64,000 bases of DNA. Origin: Bacteroidota bacterium (GTDB lineage: Bacteria > Bacteroidota > Bacteroidia > Bacteroidales > UBA10428). The stretch spans positions 62,001 to 126,000 of the forward strand of contig JAEZZA010000002.1 in the NCBI GenBank assembly GCA_023442525.1, written 5' to 3'. A program made the translations under genes and the position numbers. Below the pieces are notes generated by a model, which worked only from the letters and a program-made list of their open reading frames with translations, was not told where the DNA came from and did not search any database. This document shows, one piece after another, positions 1 to 9,090 of this stretch (position 1 is its first letter; each line of letters begins with the position of its first letter).

Positions 1-1
1 T

Positions 2-3000
2 TATAAATCTCAATGGACAAAACATCCTCTTATCTATATTACAAGCAGAAGGTTTAAACAGCGGCCGACTGGAAATACTTACATTAAAGTTTACTCAAAT
101 TGCGATTCTGTTGAGGTGCAGGTTAATGATAAAAGCCTGGGATACAAAAAGTCTGTCGACGGCATATTTAAATGGGAAAACATTGGTCTTGACAAAGGAG
201 TCAACTATATAAAAGCCCGAAGCTTTTCCGATGAGGAATATATAGCCGACTCATGCATTTGGATATATGGAGGATTACCAACAGAACCTGAGATTAAAAT
301 AAATTTTTCAAGAATAGGTTCACTCAATCCTTCCGGCTATATCGCTGACAATGGGCTTAAGTTTCCACATCAGGAAAATAATCTCACTTTTGGGTGGAAT
401 ATAGATAACACCGCTAATTCGAGAGACAGAAATATGTTTGATAATAAACTGTATGATACTTTCAATCATCTTCAGAAAAGTGGCACAAATTATATCTGGG
501 AAATCATATTAAATAATGGATTATACTATTTGGAGCTGGTAGCTGGTGATCCATTATTCTTTGACAGTCATCATAAGATTATTGCAGAAAACCGTGTTAT
601 ACTTGATGGCGTTCCGGATCATTCAAAAATGTGGATTTATTCCGGTGATACGGTGTCAGTCTCGGACGGCAGGTTGACCATTTCAGCAGCCACGGATGCA
701 TTGAATTCTAAGATTAACTTTTTACAGATAACCCGGATTGATTCGGTGAATTTAAGCTCTGATAAAAAAGTAAAACAATCAAGCATATTATACAACGGCA
801 TTGCAGAAAGAGCTATTGATGGTAATACCGACGGAAAATGGACGAATGGTTCTGTAATTCATACTGATTACGATGCGAATGCCTGGTGGGAAATGGATCT
901 CGGTAAAATTCACACTATATCATCCATTGAAATTTGGGATAGAACTGATAATTGCTGCAACAATCGTTTATCAGATTTTTATCTCATTGCAAGCTCTGAT
1001 CCGTTTGTTTCACAAGACCTCAATGAGACTCTATCACAACAGAATATCTGGTTCCAACATCAGATGTCAAGTCCCGAGCCTAACATGGCCTTCCCGGTCA
1101 ACCGTTCCGGACAGTACATACGGATCCAGCTTAATAAAACCAATAACTTAAACCTTGCCGAAGTAATTGTAAACGGTCACATCCAATTGCCACCCAAATC
1201 ACCGTCGGAACTTGTTTCAAACATAACCGGTGACAATTCTATTCAACTTCTTTGGAAAGATAATTCAACTGATGAATCCGGATTTATCATCGAAAGAAAG
1301 TCATATTCATGGTATTATTCTGCAATTGATACGCTCGGTGTGGATATACACGAATATGAGGATACCGACGTTAAGGACGGGATAGGATATACCTATAGGA
1401 TTAAGGCATATAATTCTTCAGGCGAGTCAGAGTTTTCTAATGAAGTATCCGATTCAATTGCTTCCGGTGTAATAAATCTGGCTAAAGGAAAAAAAGTTTC
1501 TCAATCAAGTACCTTATATAGCGGTTATGCAGAGCGCGCAATTGATCAAAACACAGACGGCATATGGATGAATCATTCGGTTACCCATACACGTGAGGAA
1601 TCCAATCCTTGGTGGGAAATTGATCTTGGGAAGATAAGCAATATCACTTCAATATCTATCTGGAATCGGACAGACTGCTGTAAATCAAGGTTAACAGATT
1701 TTTACTTAATGGTCAGTGAAATTCCTTTTGGAACGAATAGCTTAAATTCACTAATTAATGATCCCGGAATATGGTTCATGCTCTTTAACAAGTTTCCGGA
1801 TCCGTCAGTTACGACAACGATTAACCGGACAGGCAGATATGTCAGAATTCAACTTGTTGGAAGTGGTCCTCTTAGCCTGGCAGAAGTCATTATTAACGGC
1901 ACGACTGTCACTACTCCAATTGCAGAAAATATTGTTTTAGGTAAAAATGTTGAACAAATTAATGATGCCTATGGAGGTATTCCAGAAAGAGCTATAGATA
2001 ACAATACAAACGGTGCGTGGAGTTCCGGATCAGTCACACACACCCGGTTTAATCCTAATTCGTGGTGGCAGGTAGATCTTGGTAAAATTTATAAAATTAA
2101 TTCCATAGAAATTTGGAACAGAATTGATAATTGCTGCAAGGGAAGACTTTCCAACTTTTACATATTTGTAAGTAATGAACCATTTATATCGTTTGATCCA
2201 GGCCAGACATTGAATCAGCCGGGAATCTGGAATATTATTCAATCAGTCTATCCCGATCCCTGCTTTACGGCTACTGTTGGCAGAACAGGTCGATATGTTC
2301 GCATTCAACTTGTAAATCCTGGAGAACTAAGTCTGGCTGAAGTCAGAATAATGGGAGTTCCTGTTGACGTAATATCTGAAAATCTGGCATTGAATGCAAC
2401 TGTCACACAAATAAACACTATTTATGGGGGTATAGCGGAAAGAGCAATTGACGATAATAAAGATGGTATCTGGATAAATCATTCGGTTACACATACGGAT
2501 AATGAAACAAACGCATGGTGGGAAGCTGATTTGGGTGAATTATGTAATATTGAATCCGTTGAAATTTTTAATCGTACGGATTGCTGTATGAACCGGCTAT
2601 CAGAATTCTATTTACTTATCGGTAAACAACCTTTTATCAGTCATGATCTGTCTCTCACTCTGAATCAGCCAGGCGTTTGGAAGCATTACCAAGCTCCATA
2701 TCCCAATCCGGCTCAATTAATAGATGTAAATGAATCCGGCAGGTATTTGAGGATACAGCTTGCCAACGCAAACAACCTCAGTCTGGCGGAAGTCGTTATT
2801 CTTGGAAATCGAACGGGACTTCTAAAAAATGCCACAGATCCTGCACTCATGAAAAAGGATAAATCTGAAATGGTTACCATCTATCCTGTGCCTGTAAAAA
2901 ATACCTTATACATCAATAGTATTGTTAAAATTATTGATATTGAGATTTTTAATCTTTATGGTGTACTACTGCAAACCTATAAATGCAGTACCGGATACTG

Positions 3001-3100
3001 CAATGCGATTTCAGTTGATGGATTATTGCCGGGAATTTATTTGATAACGTTGCGATTGGATAACGGAACCCAAAGAGTTCTCCGATTTATAAAGGATTAG
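2..3100 (+). CDS. Secreted glycosidase-like protein with F5/8C lectin repeats and T9SS tail (5' truncated)
   Basis: The frame is open to the left window edge, so the true start lies outside; the first GTG at 116 is internal. The first ~90 residues (WTKHPLIYI..., VYSNCDSVEVQVNDKSLG) look like the C-terminal beta-sandwich that follows the catalytic domain in glycoside hydrolase family 2 enzymes. Next come a malectin-like carbohydrate-binding region (about nt 300-740), an F5/8 type C/fucolectin-like repeat (745-1185), a fibronectin type III domain (1190-1470), and three more F5/8C repeats (1475-1905, 1925-2365, 2375-2810). Each repeat has WW(E/Q)xDLG and an NR(T/I)DxCC-type motif with a vicinal Cys pair. 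The last ~80 residues (from about 2860, IYPVPVKNTLYINS) are a type A T9SS sorting domain, so the protein is probably exported and anchored at the surface. The substrate is not visible; the catalytic part is missing here, so the enzyme class is inferred. Confidence 0.8.
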   Translation, partial: YKSQWTKHPLIYITSRRFKQRPTGNTYIKVYSNCDSVEVQVNDKSLGYKKSVDGIFKWENIGLDKGVNYIKARSFSDEEYIADSCIWIYGGLPTEPEIKINFSRIGSLNPSGYIADNGLKFPHQENNLTFGWNIDNTANSRDRNMFDNKLYDTFNHLQKSGTNYIWEIILNNGLYYLELVAGDPLFFDSHHKIIAENRVILDGVPDHSKMWIYSGDTVSVSDGRLTISAATDALNSKINFLQITRIDSVNLSSDKKVKQSSILYNGIAERAIDGNTDGKWTNGSVIHTDYDANAWWEMDLGKIHTISSIEIWDRTDNCCNNRLSDFYLIASSDPFVSQDLNETLSQQNIWFQHQMSSPEPNMAFPVNRSGQYIRIQLNKTNNLNLAEVIVNGHIQLPPKSPSELVSNITGDNSIQLLWKDNSTDESGFIIERKSYSWYYSAIDTLGVDIHEYEDTDVKDGIGYTYRIKAYNSSGESEFSNEVSDSIASGVINLAKGKKVSQSSTLYSGYAERAIDQNTDGIWMNHSVTHTREESNPWWEIDLGKISNITSISIWNRTDCCKSRLTDFYLMVSEIPFGTNSLNSLINDPGIWFMLFNKFPDPSVTTTINRTGRYVRIQLVGSGPLSLAEVIINGTTVTTPIAENIVLGKNVEQINDAYGGIPERAIDNNTNGAWSSGSVTHTRFNPNSWWQVDLGKIYKINSIEIWNRIDNCCKGRLSNFYIFVSNEPFISFDPGQTLNQPGIWNIIQSVYPDPCFTATVGRTGRYVRIQLVNPGELSLAEVRIMGVPVDVISENLALNATVTQINTIYGGIAERAIDDNKDGIWINHSVTHTDNETNAWWEADLGELCNIESVEIFNRTDCCMNRLSEFYLLIGKQPFISHDLSLTLNQPGVWKHYQAPYPNPAQLIDVNESGRYLRIQLANANNLSLAEVVILGNRTGLLKNATDPALMKKDKSEMVTIYPVPVKNTLYINSIVKIIDIEIFNLYGVLLQTYKCSTGYCNAISVDGLLPGIYLITLRLDNGTQRVLRFIKD

Positions 3101-3107
3101 AATGAAG

Positions 3108-3141
3108 AAACCTGACAGCCAGGCAGGCTGTCAGGTTTTTT
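3108..3141 (+). terminator. Rho-independent terminator after the lectin-repeat gene
   Basis: A 13-bp perfect stem (AAACCTGACAGCC / GGCTGTCAGGTTT) with a 5-nt loop AGGCA ends in a run of T. It starts 7 nt after the stop codon. The convergent queG gene ends at 3175, and the reverse strand also has a short T run, so it may stop transcription from both sides. Confidence 0.9.
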
Positions 3142-3174
3142 ACACGTCGGAAGGTTTTTTACCCCTGTACAGGT

Positions 3175-4116
3175 TTAGTTGCCTGGTTCTTCAACCTTCA
3201 AAAACCCCAAATTCCTCTTCAACCCCTTATACCCTGTCCTTTTCACAGCCGATCCGGAAAAAATTTGATTGTACTGTTCTTCATTTAAGTTGTACCAGTC
3301 TTCTTTCCGCATCTTCAACAATGCAGTTAAAGGTTTTAATTCTTCGGTGTTATGTGGAACCGACTTCCGGTTCCATGGGCAAACATCCTGGCAAATATCG
3401 CATCCGAAAACCCGGTTATGGAACTTGTCTTTCAGGGCAGGATCAATTTCACCCCTGTTTTCAATTGTATGATATGAAATACATTTGCCCGAATCGATAA
3501 TTCGTGGCTCAATAATAGCCTCTGTAGGGCATGCATGGATACATCTGGTGCAGTCGCCGCAGAAATCAGGTATCGGCCTGTCGGATTTCAATTCCATATC
3601 CACTATTAATGCCCCGATAAAAAAGTAAGAGCCCTTTGAGGGGGAGATGAGCATGGAATTTTTTCCTATCCAGCCAAGACCTGCCCGTGCCGCCCATGCC
3701 CTGTCGAGCACCGGTGCCGAATCGGTAAACCCCCGGCCTTTGACAGCCGCAATGCTCGTGTTAATGAATTCCAGAAGATGACTGAGCTTCTTACGGATCA
3801 CATCGTGATAATCCTTTCCATAGGCATATTTTGAGATAACAGGGGCTGTAGGGTCTTCCTGTGTTTCCTCCGGATAATAATTGAGTAAAACCGAAATGAC
3901 AGATTTTGCACCTTCAACGAGCAATGAAGGGTTTATACGCTTTTGGTAATGGTTTTCCATGTAACTCATCGAGGCCTGGAAACCCTTTTCCAGCCATTCC
4001 TCGAGTCGATTTGCATCTTCGGTGAGTTCTCCGGCCCTTGAAATGCCGCACGAATCGAATCCCAACCGTGCAGCTTCGGCCTTTATCATGGATGATCGCC
4101 TGAAGAGTTCATCCAT
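3175..4116 (-). CDS. queG: Epoxyqueuosine reductase QueG
   Basis: Catalyses the last step of queuosine tRNA modification, reducing epoxyqueuosine to queuosine with cobalamin and two [4Fe-4S] clusters in the cytoplasm. At 313 residues it has normal length. Visible motifs are VLDRAW with the likely proton donor Asp138, GLGWIGKNS at ~146-154, the first ferredoxin-like cluster CxxCxxCxxxCP (Cys186, 189, 192, 196) and the second with Cys239, 242 and 246. The N-terminal DSCGIS segment is typical of the family. It starts 12 nt after the infB stop and is probably the last gene of the rimP-nusA-infB transcript, so a tRNA modification enzyme is tied to translation factors here. Confidence 0.95.
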   Translation of the reverse strand: MDELFRRSSMIKAEAARLGFDSCGISRAGELTEDANRLEEWLEKGFQASMSYMENHYQKRINPSLLVEGAKSVISVLLNYYPEETQEDPTAPVISKYAYGKDYHDVIRKKLSHLLEFINTSIAAVKGRGFTDSAPVLDRAWAARAGLGWIGKNSMLISPSKGSYFFIGALIVDMELKSDRPIPDFCGDCTRCIHACPTEAIIEPRIIDSGKCISYHTIENRGEIDPALKDKFHNRVFGCDICQDVCPWNRKSVPHNTEELKPLTALLKMRKEDWYNLNEEQYNQIFSGSAVKRTGYKGLKRNLGFLKVEEPGN

Positions 4117-4128
4117 GGCTTATAAGTG

Positions 4129-7100
4129 TTAAAGTTTCTTCTTGACTTCGGTGGTTTCGTAAGCCTCAACGAGGTCGCCCACTTTAATGTCGTTGTAGTT
4201 TTCAATATTGAGTCCGCATTCCTGTCCGTACACTGCCTCTTTGGCATCGTCCTTGAACCGTTTGAGTGAAGCCAGAACTCCGCTATAGATTACAATACCA
4301 TCGCGGATAATGCGAACCTTTGAGTCGCGCCTGATTTTGCCTTCCTTAACGATACAGCCAGCAATGGTACCCACTTTGGTAATTTTGAAAGTTTCCTGTA
4401 TCTCAAGTGTACCAATGATCTCTTCTTTGATCTCGGGCGAAAGCATACCTTCCATAGCCGATTTCAACTCGTTGATTGCATCGTAAATGATGGAATACAA
4501 CCGGATATCGATCTCTTCCTTTTCGGCTAATTTGCGTGCCTGCATAGATGGGCGTACCTGGAAGCCAATAATGATAGCATTTGAAGCAGCAGCCAGGAGA
4601 ACATCGCTCTCTGAAATTTGTCCGACTGCCTTATGTATAACATTAACCTGAATTTCTTCGTTCGACAGTTTGATGAGTGAATCGGAAAGTGCTTCAATGG
4701 AGCCGTCCACGTCACCTTTCACAATGACGTTAAGTTCCTTGAAATTACCAATTGCTATACGGCGGCCGATTTCATCCAGAGTAATATGTTTCTGTGTTCG
4801 TAATCCCTGCTCGCGTAAAAGTTGCTCCCTCTTGGTTGCAATTTCCTTGGCTTCTTTGTCGCTTTCAAGAACATTGAATTTGTCCCCGGCCTGGGGAGCA
4901 CCATTCAATCCCAATACCAGTACCGGATCGGATGGACCGGCTGCTTCAATTTTCTTGCCGCGTTCATCGTACATGGCTTTTACCCTGCCATAATTATGGC
5001 CGGCAAGCATGATATCTCCCACTTTCAGAGTTCCAGCCTGTACAAGCACCGTGGCAATATAACCGCGTCCCTTGTCGAGCGAAGATTCTATAATTGTACC
5101 AACGGCAGGCTTATCCGGATTGGCTTTAAGGTTTAACATTTCTGCCTCCAGAAGCACCTTCTCCAGCAAATCATCGATATGCAGTCCTGTTTTTGCTGAA
5201 ATCTCCTGCGACTGGTATTTTCCGCCCCAATCTTCAACCAGAATATTCATATTGGCCAGGGCTTCTTTTATCTTTTCGGGATTTGCCGTAGGCTTATCGA
5301 TTTTATTAATAGCAAATACCATGGGAACACCTGCAGCCTGTGCATGGTTGATGGCTTCAATCGTCTGAGGCATGATACCGTCGTCTGCGGCAACAACAAT
5401 AATTGCCACGTCGGTTATCTGTGCACCACGCGCACGCATGGCAGTAAATGCTTCGTGACCTGGAGTATCCAGGAATGCGATCTGTCTTCCGTCTTTCAGC
5501 TCAACACTGTATGCACCAATATGCTGGGTAATACCGCCTGCTTCGCCGGCGATGACATTGGTATGACGAATATGGTCGAGTAACTTGGTCTTTCCATGGT
5601 CGACATGCCCCATGACCGTAACAATGGGAGGGCGCGGCTGAAGCAGTTCCGGATCTTCCTCTTCCTCTTCGATATCATCCTGTGAAACCGCGGTTACAAA
5701 TTCGACTTTAAAATCAAATTCTTCAGCTACCAGCACAAGGGCTTCGGCATCGAGACGCTGATTTATTGAAACAAAGAGTCCCAGACTCATACAGGCTGCA
5801 ATGACCTCGTTCACCGGAACCGCCATCATGCTGGCCAGGTCATTAACAGTTACGAATTCCGTGACCTTAAGAATATTTCTTTCCTGTTCTTTCCGTTCTT
5901 CTTCAGCAAGATTACGCTGGCTGATCATGTCGCGTTTTTCGCGGCGGTATTTCGAACCTTTCGATTTACCCTTTGAAGTGAGTCGTGCAAAAGTATCCTT
6001 TATCTGCTTGTCGACATCTTCCTCGCTGATCTCGAACCGGTAACCCTTCCTTTTCTTTTTCTTCTTTTTGTCTTTGTCAACATCCGTCTTCGTTTCAACG
6101 GGTTTTTCTACCGTAACACGCTGGGTATCTTTTTTGATCCTCTTTCTTTTCTTCTTCTGCGCGTTATCATCACTGTCCGTCCCAACTTTTTCCAGGTTGA
6201 TTTTTCCTACTACCTTGGGACCATTCAGCTTTTCAACGCGGGTTCGCATGATTTCCGGTTCAGGACGTGCCGGCCGTTCCGGACGATCCTTATCCCGATC
6301 TTCAGTCGGGCGCGATACCGGTGCCTGTCCTTCTGCCGGCTTCTGGGCAGCCATCCGGCTGCGGCGCTCCTTTTCGAGCTGTTCACGCGTCTTCTTGGGC
6401 GGACGGGTGCGCTGGTTCATCGAATCCAGGTCGATTCTTCCAACTACCTTAACCTCTACATCTTTTATTTCGGGCTTGATGAAATCCTCGTCTTCATCTT
6501 CAACTGGCTGAGGAATTTCGGGCTCTTCTATGGTTTCTTTAACTTCGTTTACAGGTTCTTCGGGCGGCTTTACTTCTTCAACAGGTTCGGGAATCTCGGG
6601 TTTAACCGGCTTTTCGATCTCCTTCTCCTTTTCCTTTTCCTTCTCCCTGTCTTTTTCTTTCTCTATTTCTTTCGCTTTTTCCTTCTCTTTTTCCTTCTCC
6701 TTCTCTTTCTCTTTTTCCTTTTCAGCCGATTTCTTCCGTGGGATGAGCTTATCTACATCAATTTTACCGAGTACATTCAACTTTATCGGATCTTTCTCGA
6801 CTACCTTTTCAACCTCAGGTTCGTGATGTATAACTCCAGAGGCACGAACATCCTTAATCAATACCTCATCTTCCTCATCAACACTTTCACGATCCGATTC
6901 ATGATGTAAATCCGTAACACTTATAGTTTCGAGTTTCTCCCGTTTGTTTCGCAGATTTAATTTTTCAGATTCTTTTTTTGCATTAAGGTCAGTACTGAAT
7001 TCCTTCATCAGCATATCCACCTGATCGGGTGTAATCTTCTCATTAGGATTCGAATCGATCTTCACACCCTTCTTGTGCAGGAAATCCACGATTGTGGAAA

Positions 7101-7158
7101 TACCCACATTCAGTTCCCTGGCAATTTTACTTAACCTTGTTGTTTTTATTTCTGACAT
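4129..7158 (-). CDS. infB: Translation initiation factor IF-2
   Basis: GTPase that brings initiator fMet-tRNA to the 30S subunit. The C-terminal half is canonical: G1 GHVDHGKT near residue 515, G3 DTPGHEAF near 564, G4 NKID near 619, then domains II to IV. The N-terminal ~490 residues are long and charged. They start with an IF2_N helix-turn domain (residues 1-55). Residues 145-183 are an almost pure Lys-Glu alternation. Three short repeats follow the pattern VVGKI(D/N)(L/V)(D/E), at about 129, 235 and 315. At 1009 residues it is longer than E. coli IF-2 (890) because of this N-terminus. It lies between nusA and queG in the same direction. The start ATG at 7158 (MSEIKTTRLSKIARELN) fits family alignments. 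Confidence 0.97.
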   Translation of the reverse strand: MSEIKTTRLSKIARELNVGISTIVDFLHKKGVKIDSNPNEKITPDQVDMLMKEFSTDLNAKKESEKLNLRNKREKLETISVTDLHHESDRESVDEEDEVLIKDVRASGVIHHEPEVEKVVEKDPIKLNVLGKIDVDKLIPRKKSAEKEKEKEKEKEKEKEKAKEIEKEKDREKEKEKEKEIEKPVKPEIPEPVEEVKPPEEPVNEVKETIEEPEIPQPVEDEDEDFIKPEIKDVEVKVVGRIDLDSMNQRTRPPKKTREQLEKERRSRMAAQKPAEGQAPVSRPTEDRDKDRPERPARPEPEIMRTRVEKLNGPKVVGKINLEKVGTDSDDNAQKKKRKRIKKDTQRVTVEKPVETKTDVDKDKKKKKKRKGYRFEISEEDVDKQIKDTFARLTSKGKSKGSKYRREKRDMISQRNLAEEERKEQERNILKVTEFVTVNDLASMMAVPVNEVIAACMSLGLFVSINQRLDAEALVLVAEEFDFKVEFVTAVSQDDIEEEEEDPELLQPRPPIVTVMGHVDHGKTKLLDHIRHTNVIAGEAGGITQHIGAYSVELKDGRQIAFLDTPGHEAFTAMRARGAQITDVAIIVVAADDGIMPQTIEAINHAQAAGVPMVFAINKIDKPTANPEKIKEALANMNILVEDWGGKYQSQEISAKTGLHIDDLLEKVLLEAEMLNLKANPDKPAVGTIIESSLDKGRGYIATVLVQAGTLKVGDIMLAGHNYGRVKAMYDERGKKIEAAGPSDPVLVLGLNGAPQAGDKFNVLESDKEAKEIATKREQLLREQGLRTQKHITLDEIGRRIAIGNFKELNVIVKGDVDGSIEALSDSLIKLSNEEIQVNVIHKAVGQISESDVLLAAASNAIIIGFQVRPSMQARKLAEKEEIDIRLYSIIYDAINELKSAMEGMLSPEIKEEIIGTLEIQETFKITKVGTIAGCIVKEGKIRRDSKVRIIRDGIVIYSGVLASLKRFKDDAKEAVYGQECGLNIENYNDIKVGDLVEAYETTEVKKKL

Positions 7159-7226
7159 CCGCGAATTTTAGTTGTTTGCAATCGCCAAAATTAGTAATTC
7201 ATTTGATATATAATCAAATTGCGCTA

Positions 7227-8465
7227 TTATTCAAACTCTGCCTTCAATATTTTAAGCACTTCTTTGATTGTTTCTTCTTCGAGATCGGTACGTTTCACCA
7301 GATCTTCAATAGTCAGATTCAGCACGCTGCGGGCAGTATCGCAACCGATAGCTTTCAGTTCATCAATAATCCAGCCGTCGATTTCATCTGCAAATTCTTC
7401 CAGATTAACATCTTCTTCATCGGCATAATCGGTCTCACGATAAACATCAATTTCATAGCCTGTAAGCTGGCTGGCCAGTTTAATATTCAAACCGCCTTTA
7501 CCGATAGCCAGCGACACTTCGTTTGGCTTCAGGTAAACATCAGCCTTTTTGTTTTTCTCATCAATCTTTAACGATGATATTTTAGCGGGACTCAGTGCCC
7601 TGGTAATATAAAGCTGAAGATTATTGGTGTAGTTGATCACGTCAATATTTTCGTTTTTCAGCTCACGTACAATACCGTGAATCCTTGAACCCTTCATACC
7701 CACGCAGGCGCCAACAGGATCGATACGCTCATCGTACGATTCCACGGCAACCTTGGCGCGTTCACCCGGTATTCTCACTATCTTTTTGATAATGATCAAC
7801 CCGTCGAAAATTTCGGGAACTTCAAGCTCAAACAGCCGCTCCAGGAATATTGGCGATGTCCGCGATAATATGATCAGGGGAGTATTGTTTCGCATTTCAA
7901 CCCTTACCACAACAGCTCTGATACTGTCGCCCTTGCGGAAGTAATCGGTGGGGATTTGCTCATTCTTTGGAAGAATCAGTTCATTTCCTTCCTCGTCCAG
8001 TACAAGTATTTCTCTTTTCCAAACCTGGTAAACCTCTCCGGTGATAATGTCTCCAATGCGGTCACGATATTTCTGGAAAATGTTGTTTTTCTCCAGATCA
8101 AGTATCCTTGCAGTAAGATTCTGACGAAGTGCCAATATGGCCCTGCGACCGAAATCGATAAACTTAACTTCATCTGTGACTTCTTCACCTACTTCATAGT
8201 CTTCATCAATAAGCTTGGCCTCGGCAAGCGACATTTGCGTGTTGGGATCGGTAACCTCTCCGTCTTCCACTACCTCACGATTACGCCAGATTTCGAAATC
8301 ACCCTTGTCAATATTTATGATGATGTCGAAATTATCAGCCGTTCCATACATTTTAACGAGCATACCCCTGAATACATCTTCGAGTACGCTCATCATGGTT
8401 GCACGGTCAATGCTTTTGAGTTCCTTAAACTCTGAAAAAGTCTCTATTAAATTAAGGTTTTCCAT
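7227..8465 (-). CDS. nusA: Transcription termination/antitermination factor NusA
   Basis: Binds RNA polymerase and nascent RNA and modulates pausing, termination and antitermination. The 412-residue protein has the N-terminal polymerase-binding domain (1-125), an S1 domain (about 135-205, GDIITGEVYQVWKREILVL), and two KH domains (about 230-350, with VGACVGMKGSRIHGIV and VSLAIGKGGLNIKLAS). A short C-terminal helical segment resembles a single acidic repeat (IGCDTARSVLNLTIEDLVKRTDL). It lacks the full pair of C-terminal repeats of E. coli NusA, which is usual for this phylum. It sits 9 nt after rimP and 68 nt before infB, the conserved rimP-nusA-infB order. Confidence 0.96.
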   Translation of the reverse strand: MENLNLIETFSEFKELKSIDRATMMSVLEDVFRGMLVKMYGTADNFDIIINIDKGDFEIWRNREVVEDGEVTDPNTQMSLAEAKLIDEDYEVGEEVTDEVKFIDFGRRAILALRQNLTARILDLEKNNIFQKYRDRIGDIITGEVYQVWKREILVLDEEGNELILPKNEQIPTDYFRKGDSIRAVVVRVEMRNNTPLIILSRTSPIFLERLFELEVPEIFDGLIIIKKIVRIPGERAKVAVESYDERIDPVGACVGMKGSRIHGIVRELKNENIDVINYTNNLQLYITRALSPAKISSLKIDEKNKKADVYLKPNEVSLAIGKGGLNIKLASQLTGYEIDVYRETDYADEEDVNLEEFADEIDGWIIDELKAIGCDTARSVLNLTIEDLVKRTDLEEETIKEVLKILKAEFE

Positions 8466-8474
8466 TGTTATGTA

Positions 8475-8948
8475 TTACTTTTTTACACTACTTATTACAA
8501 TTTTTGCTGTTTTGATATCATCGTACCTGATCTCATGCATTCTTTCCTCTGTCTTCTTTTTCTTCGACACCGGATCCTTAAATGTCACTTCCTTTGCGAT
8601 TGTAATGATCTCATCTCCTGTACCCGCCAGCCGGCCTGTGATTTTAATACCGTCCTTCTTAACTACATCCAGCACTCTGCCAGTATTCTTAACAAACTGA
8701 ACAGGCAGCTTAAGCGGTTTATCAAGGCCCGGCGAAGAGACTTCCAGTTCAAAATCTTCGGTATCGCGGTCGAGTCTGCTTTCAAGGAACCTGCTTACTG
8801 CAATGCATTCATCAATAGTAACCCCCTTCATACTGTCGATAAAAACCGCTATCTTGTTCCCGGGTCGCACTGTAACATCTACAAGGAACAGATTATAACG
8901 TTCCAGTTCTTCCGTAAGATTTTTCTGTATCGTTTCTGCACTGATCAT
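8475..8948 (-). CDS. rimP: Ribosome maturation factor RimP
   Basis: Needed for maturation of the 30S ribosomal subunit. The protein has the two RimP domains: an N-terminal alpha/beta domain with SMKGVTIDECIAVSRFLESRLD and the motif DFELEVSSPGLDKPLK near the domain boundary, followed by a C-terminal SH3-like domain. I place the start at the ATG at 8948 (MISAETIQKN), giving 157 residues. A longer frame from a TTG at 8966 would begin in the 3' flank of a leader hairpin and is less likely. First gene of the rimP-nusA-infB-queG unit. Confidence 0.92.
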   Translation of the reverse strand: MISAETIQKNLTEELERYNLFLVDVTVRPGNKIAVFIDSMKGVTIDECIAVSRFLESRLDRDTEDFELEVSSPGLDKPLKLPVQFVKNTGRVLDVVKKDGIKITGRLAGTGDEIITIAKEVTFKDPVSKKKKTEERMHEIRYDDIKTAKIVISSVKK

Positions 8949-8967
8949 GTTCCCGTTATGCAACAAA

Positions 8968-8991
8968 ATAGGGGACTGAAGCGTCCCCTAT
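8968..8991 (-). promoter_or_regulatory. Hairpin in the rimP-nusA-infB leader
   Basis: On the minus strand ATAGGGGAC GCTTCA GTCCCCTAT forms a perfect 9-bp stem with a 6-nt loop, followed by a short TTTTG. It lies between the predicted promoter and the rimP ATG, about 20 nt before the start codon. It resembles a weak intrinsic terminator and could act as an attenuator or mRNA stabiliser. The role is inferred. Confidence 0.5.
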
Positions 8992-9016
8992 CATCATTCA
9001 TTTGTAAAATTCTTTG

Positions 9017-9046
9017 CAAAGATATAAATAATAATTAAAAGTGCAA
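9017..9046 (-). promoter_or_regulatory. Promoter of the rimP operon
   Basis: On the minus strand TATCTTTG (9017-9024) matches the Bacteroidota -7 consensus TAnnTTTG. A TTG at 9044-9046 lies 19 bp upstream, the expected -33 spacing. The transcript would start near 9010 and begin with the leader hairpin. Confidence 0.7.
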
Positions 9047-9090
9047 TAAATCGAATTTAATATTAACTTTAGCTTCTTCCTGTTACGTAT

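Noticed and set aside
3102..3500. 132-codon plus-strand frame after the first terminator
   Set aside because: Overlaps the terminator and the antisense of queG; no start region and no protein-like conservation.
6530..6826. Plus-strand frame rich in alternating Ser and Phe
   Set aside because: It is the antisense image of the Lys-Glu repeat in infB; no start signal and no family resemblance.
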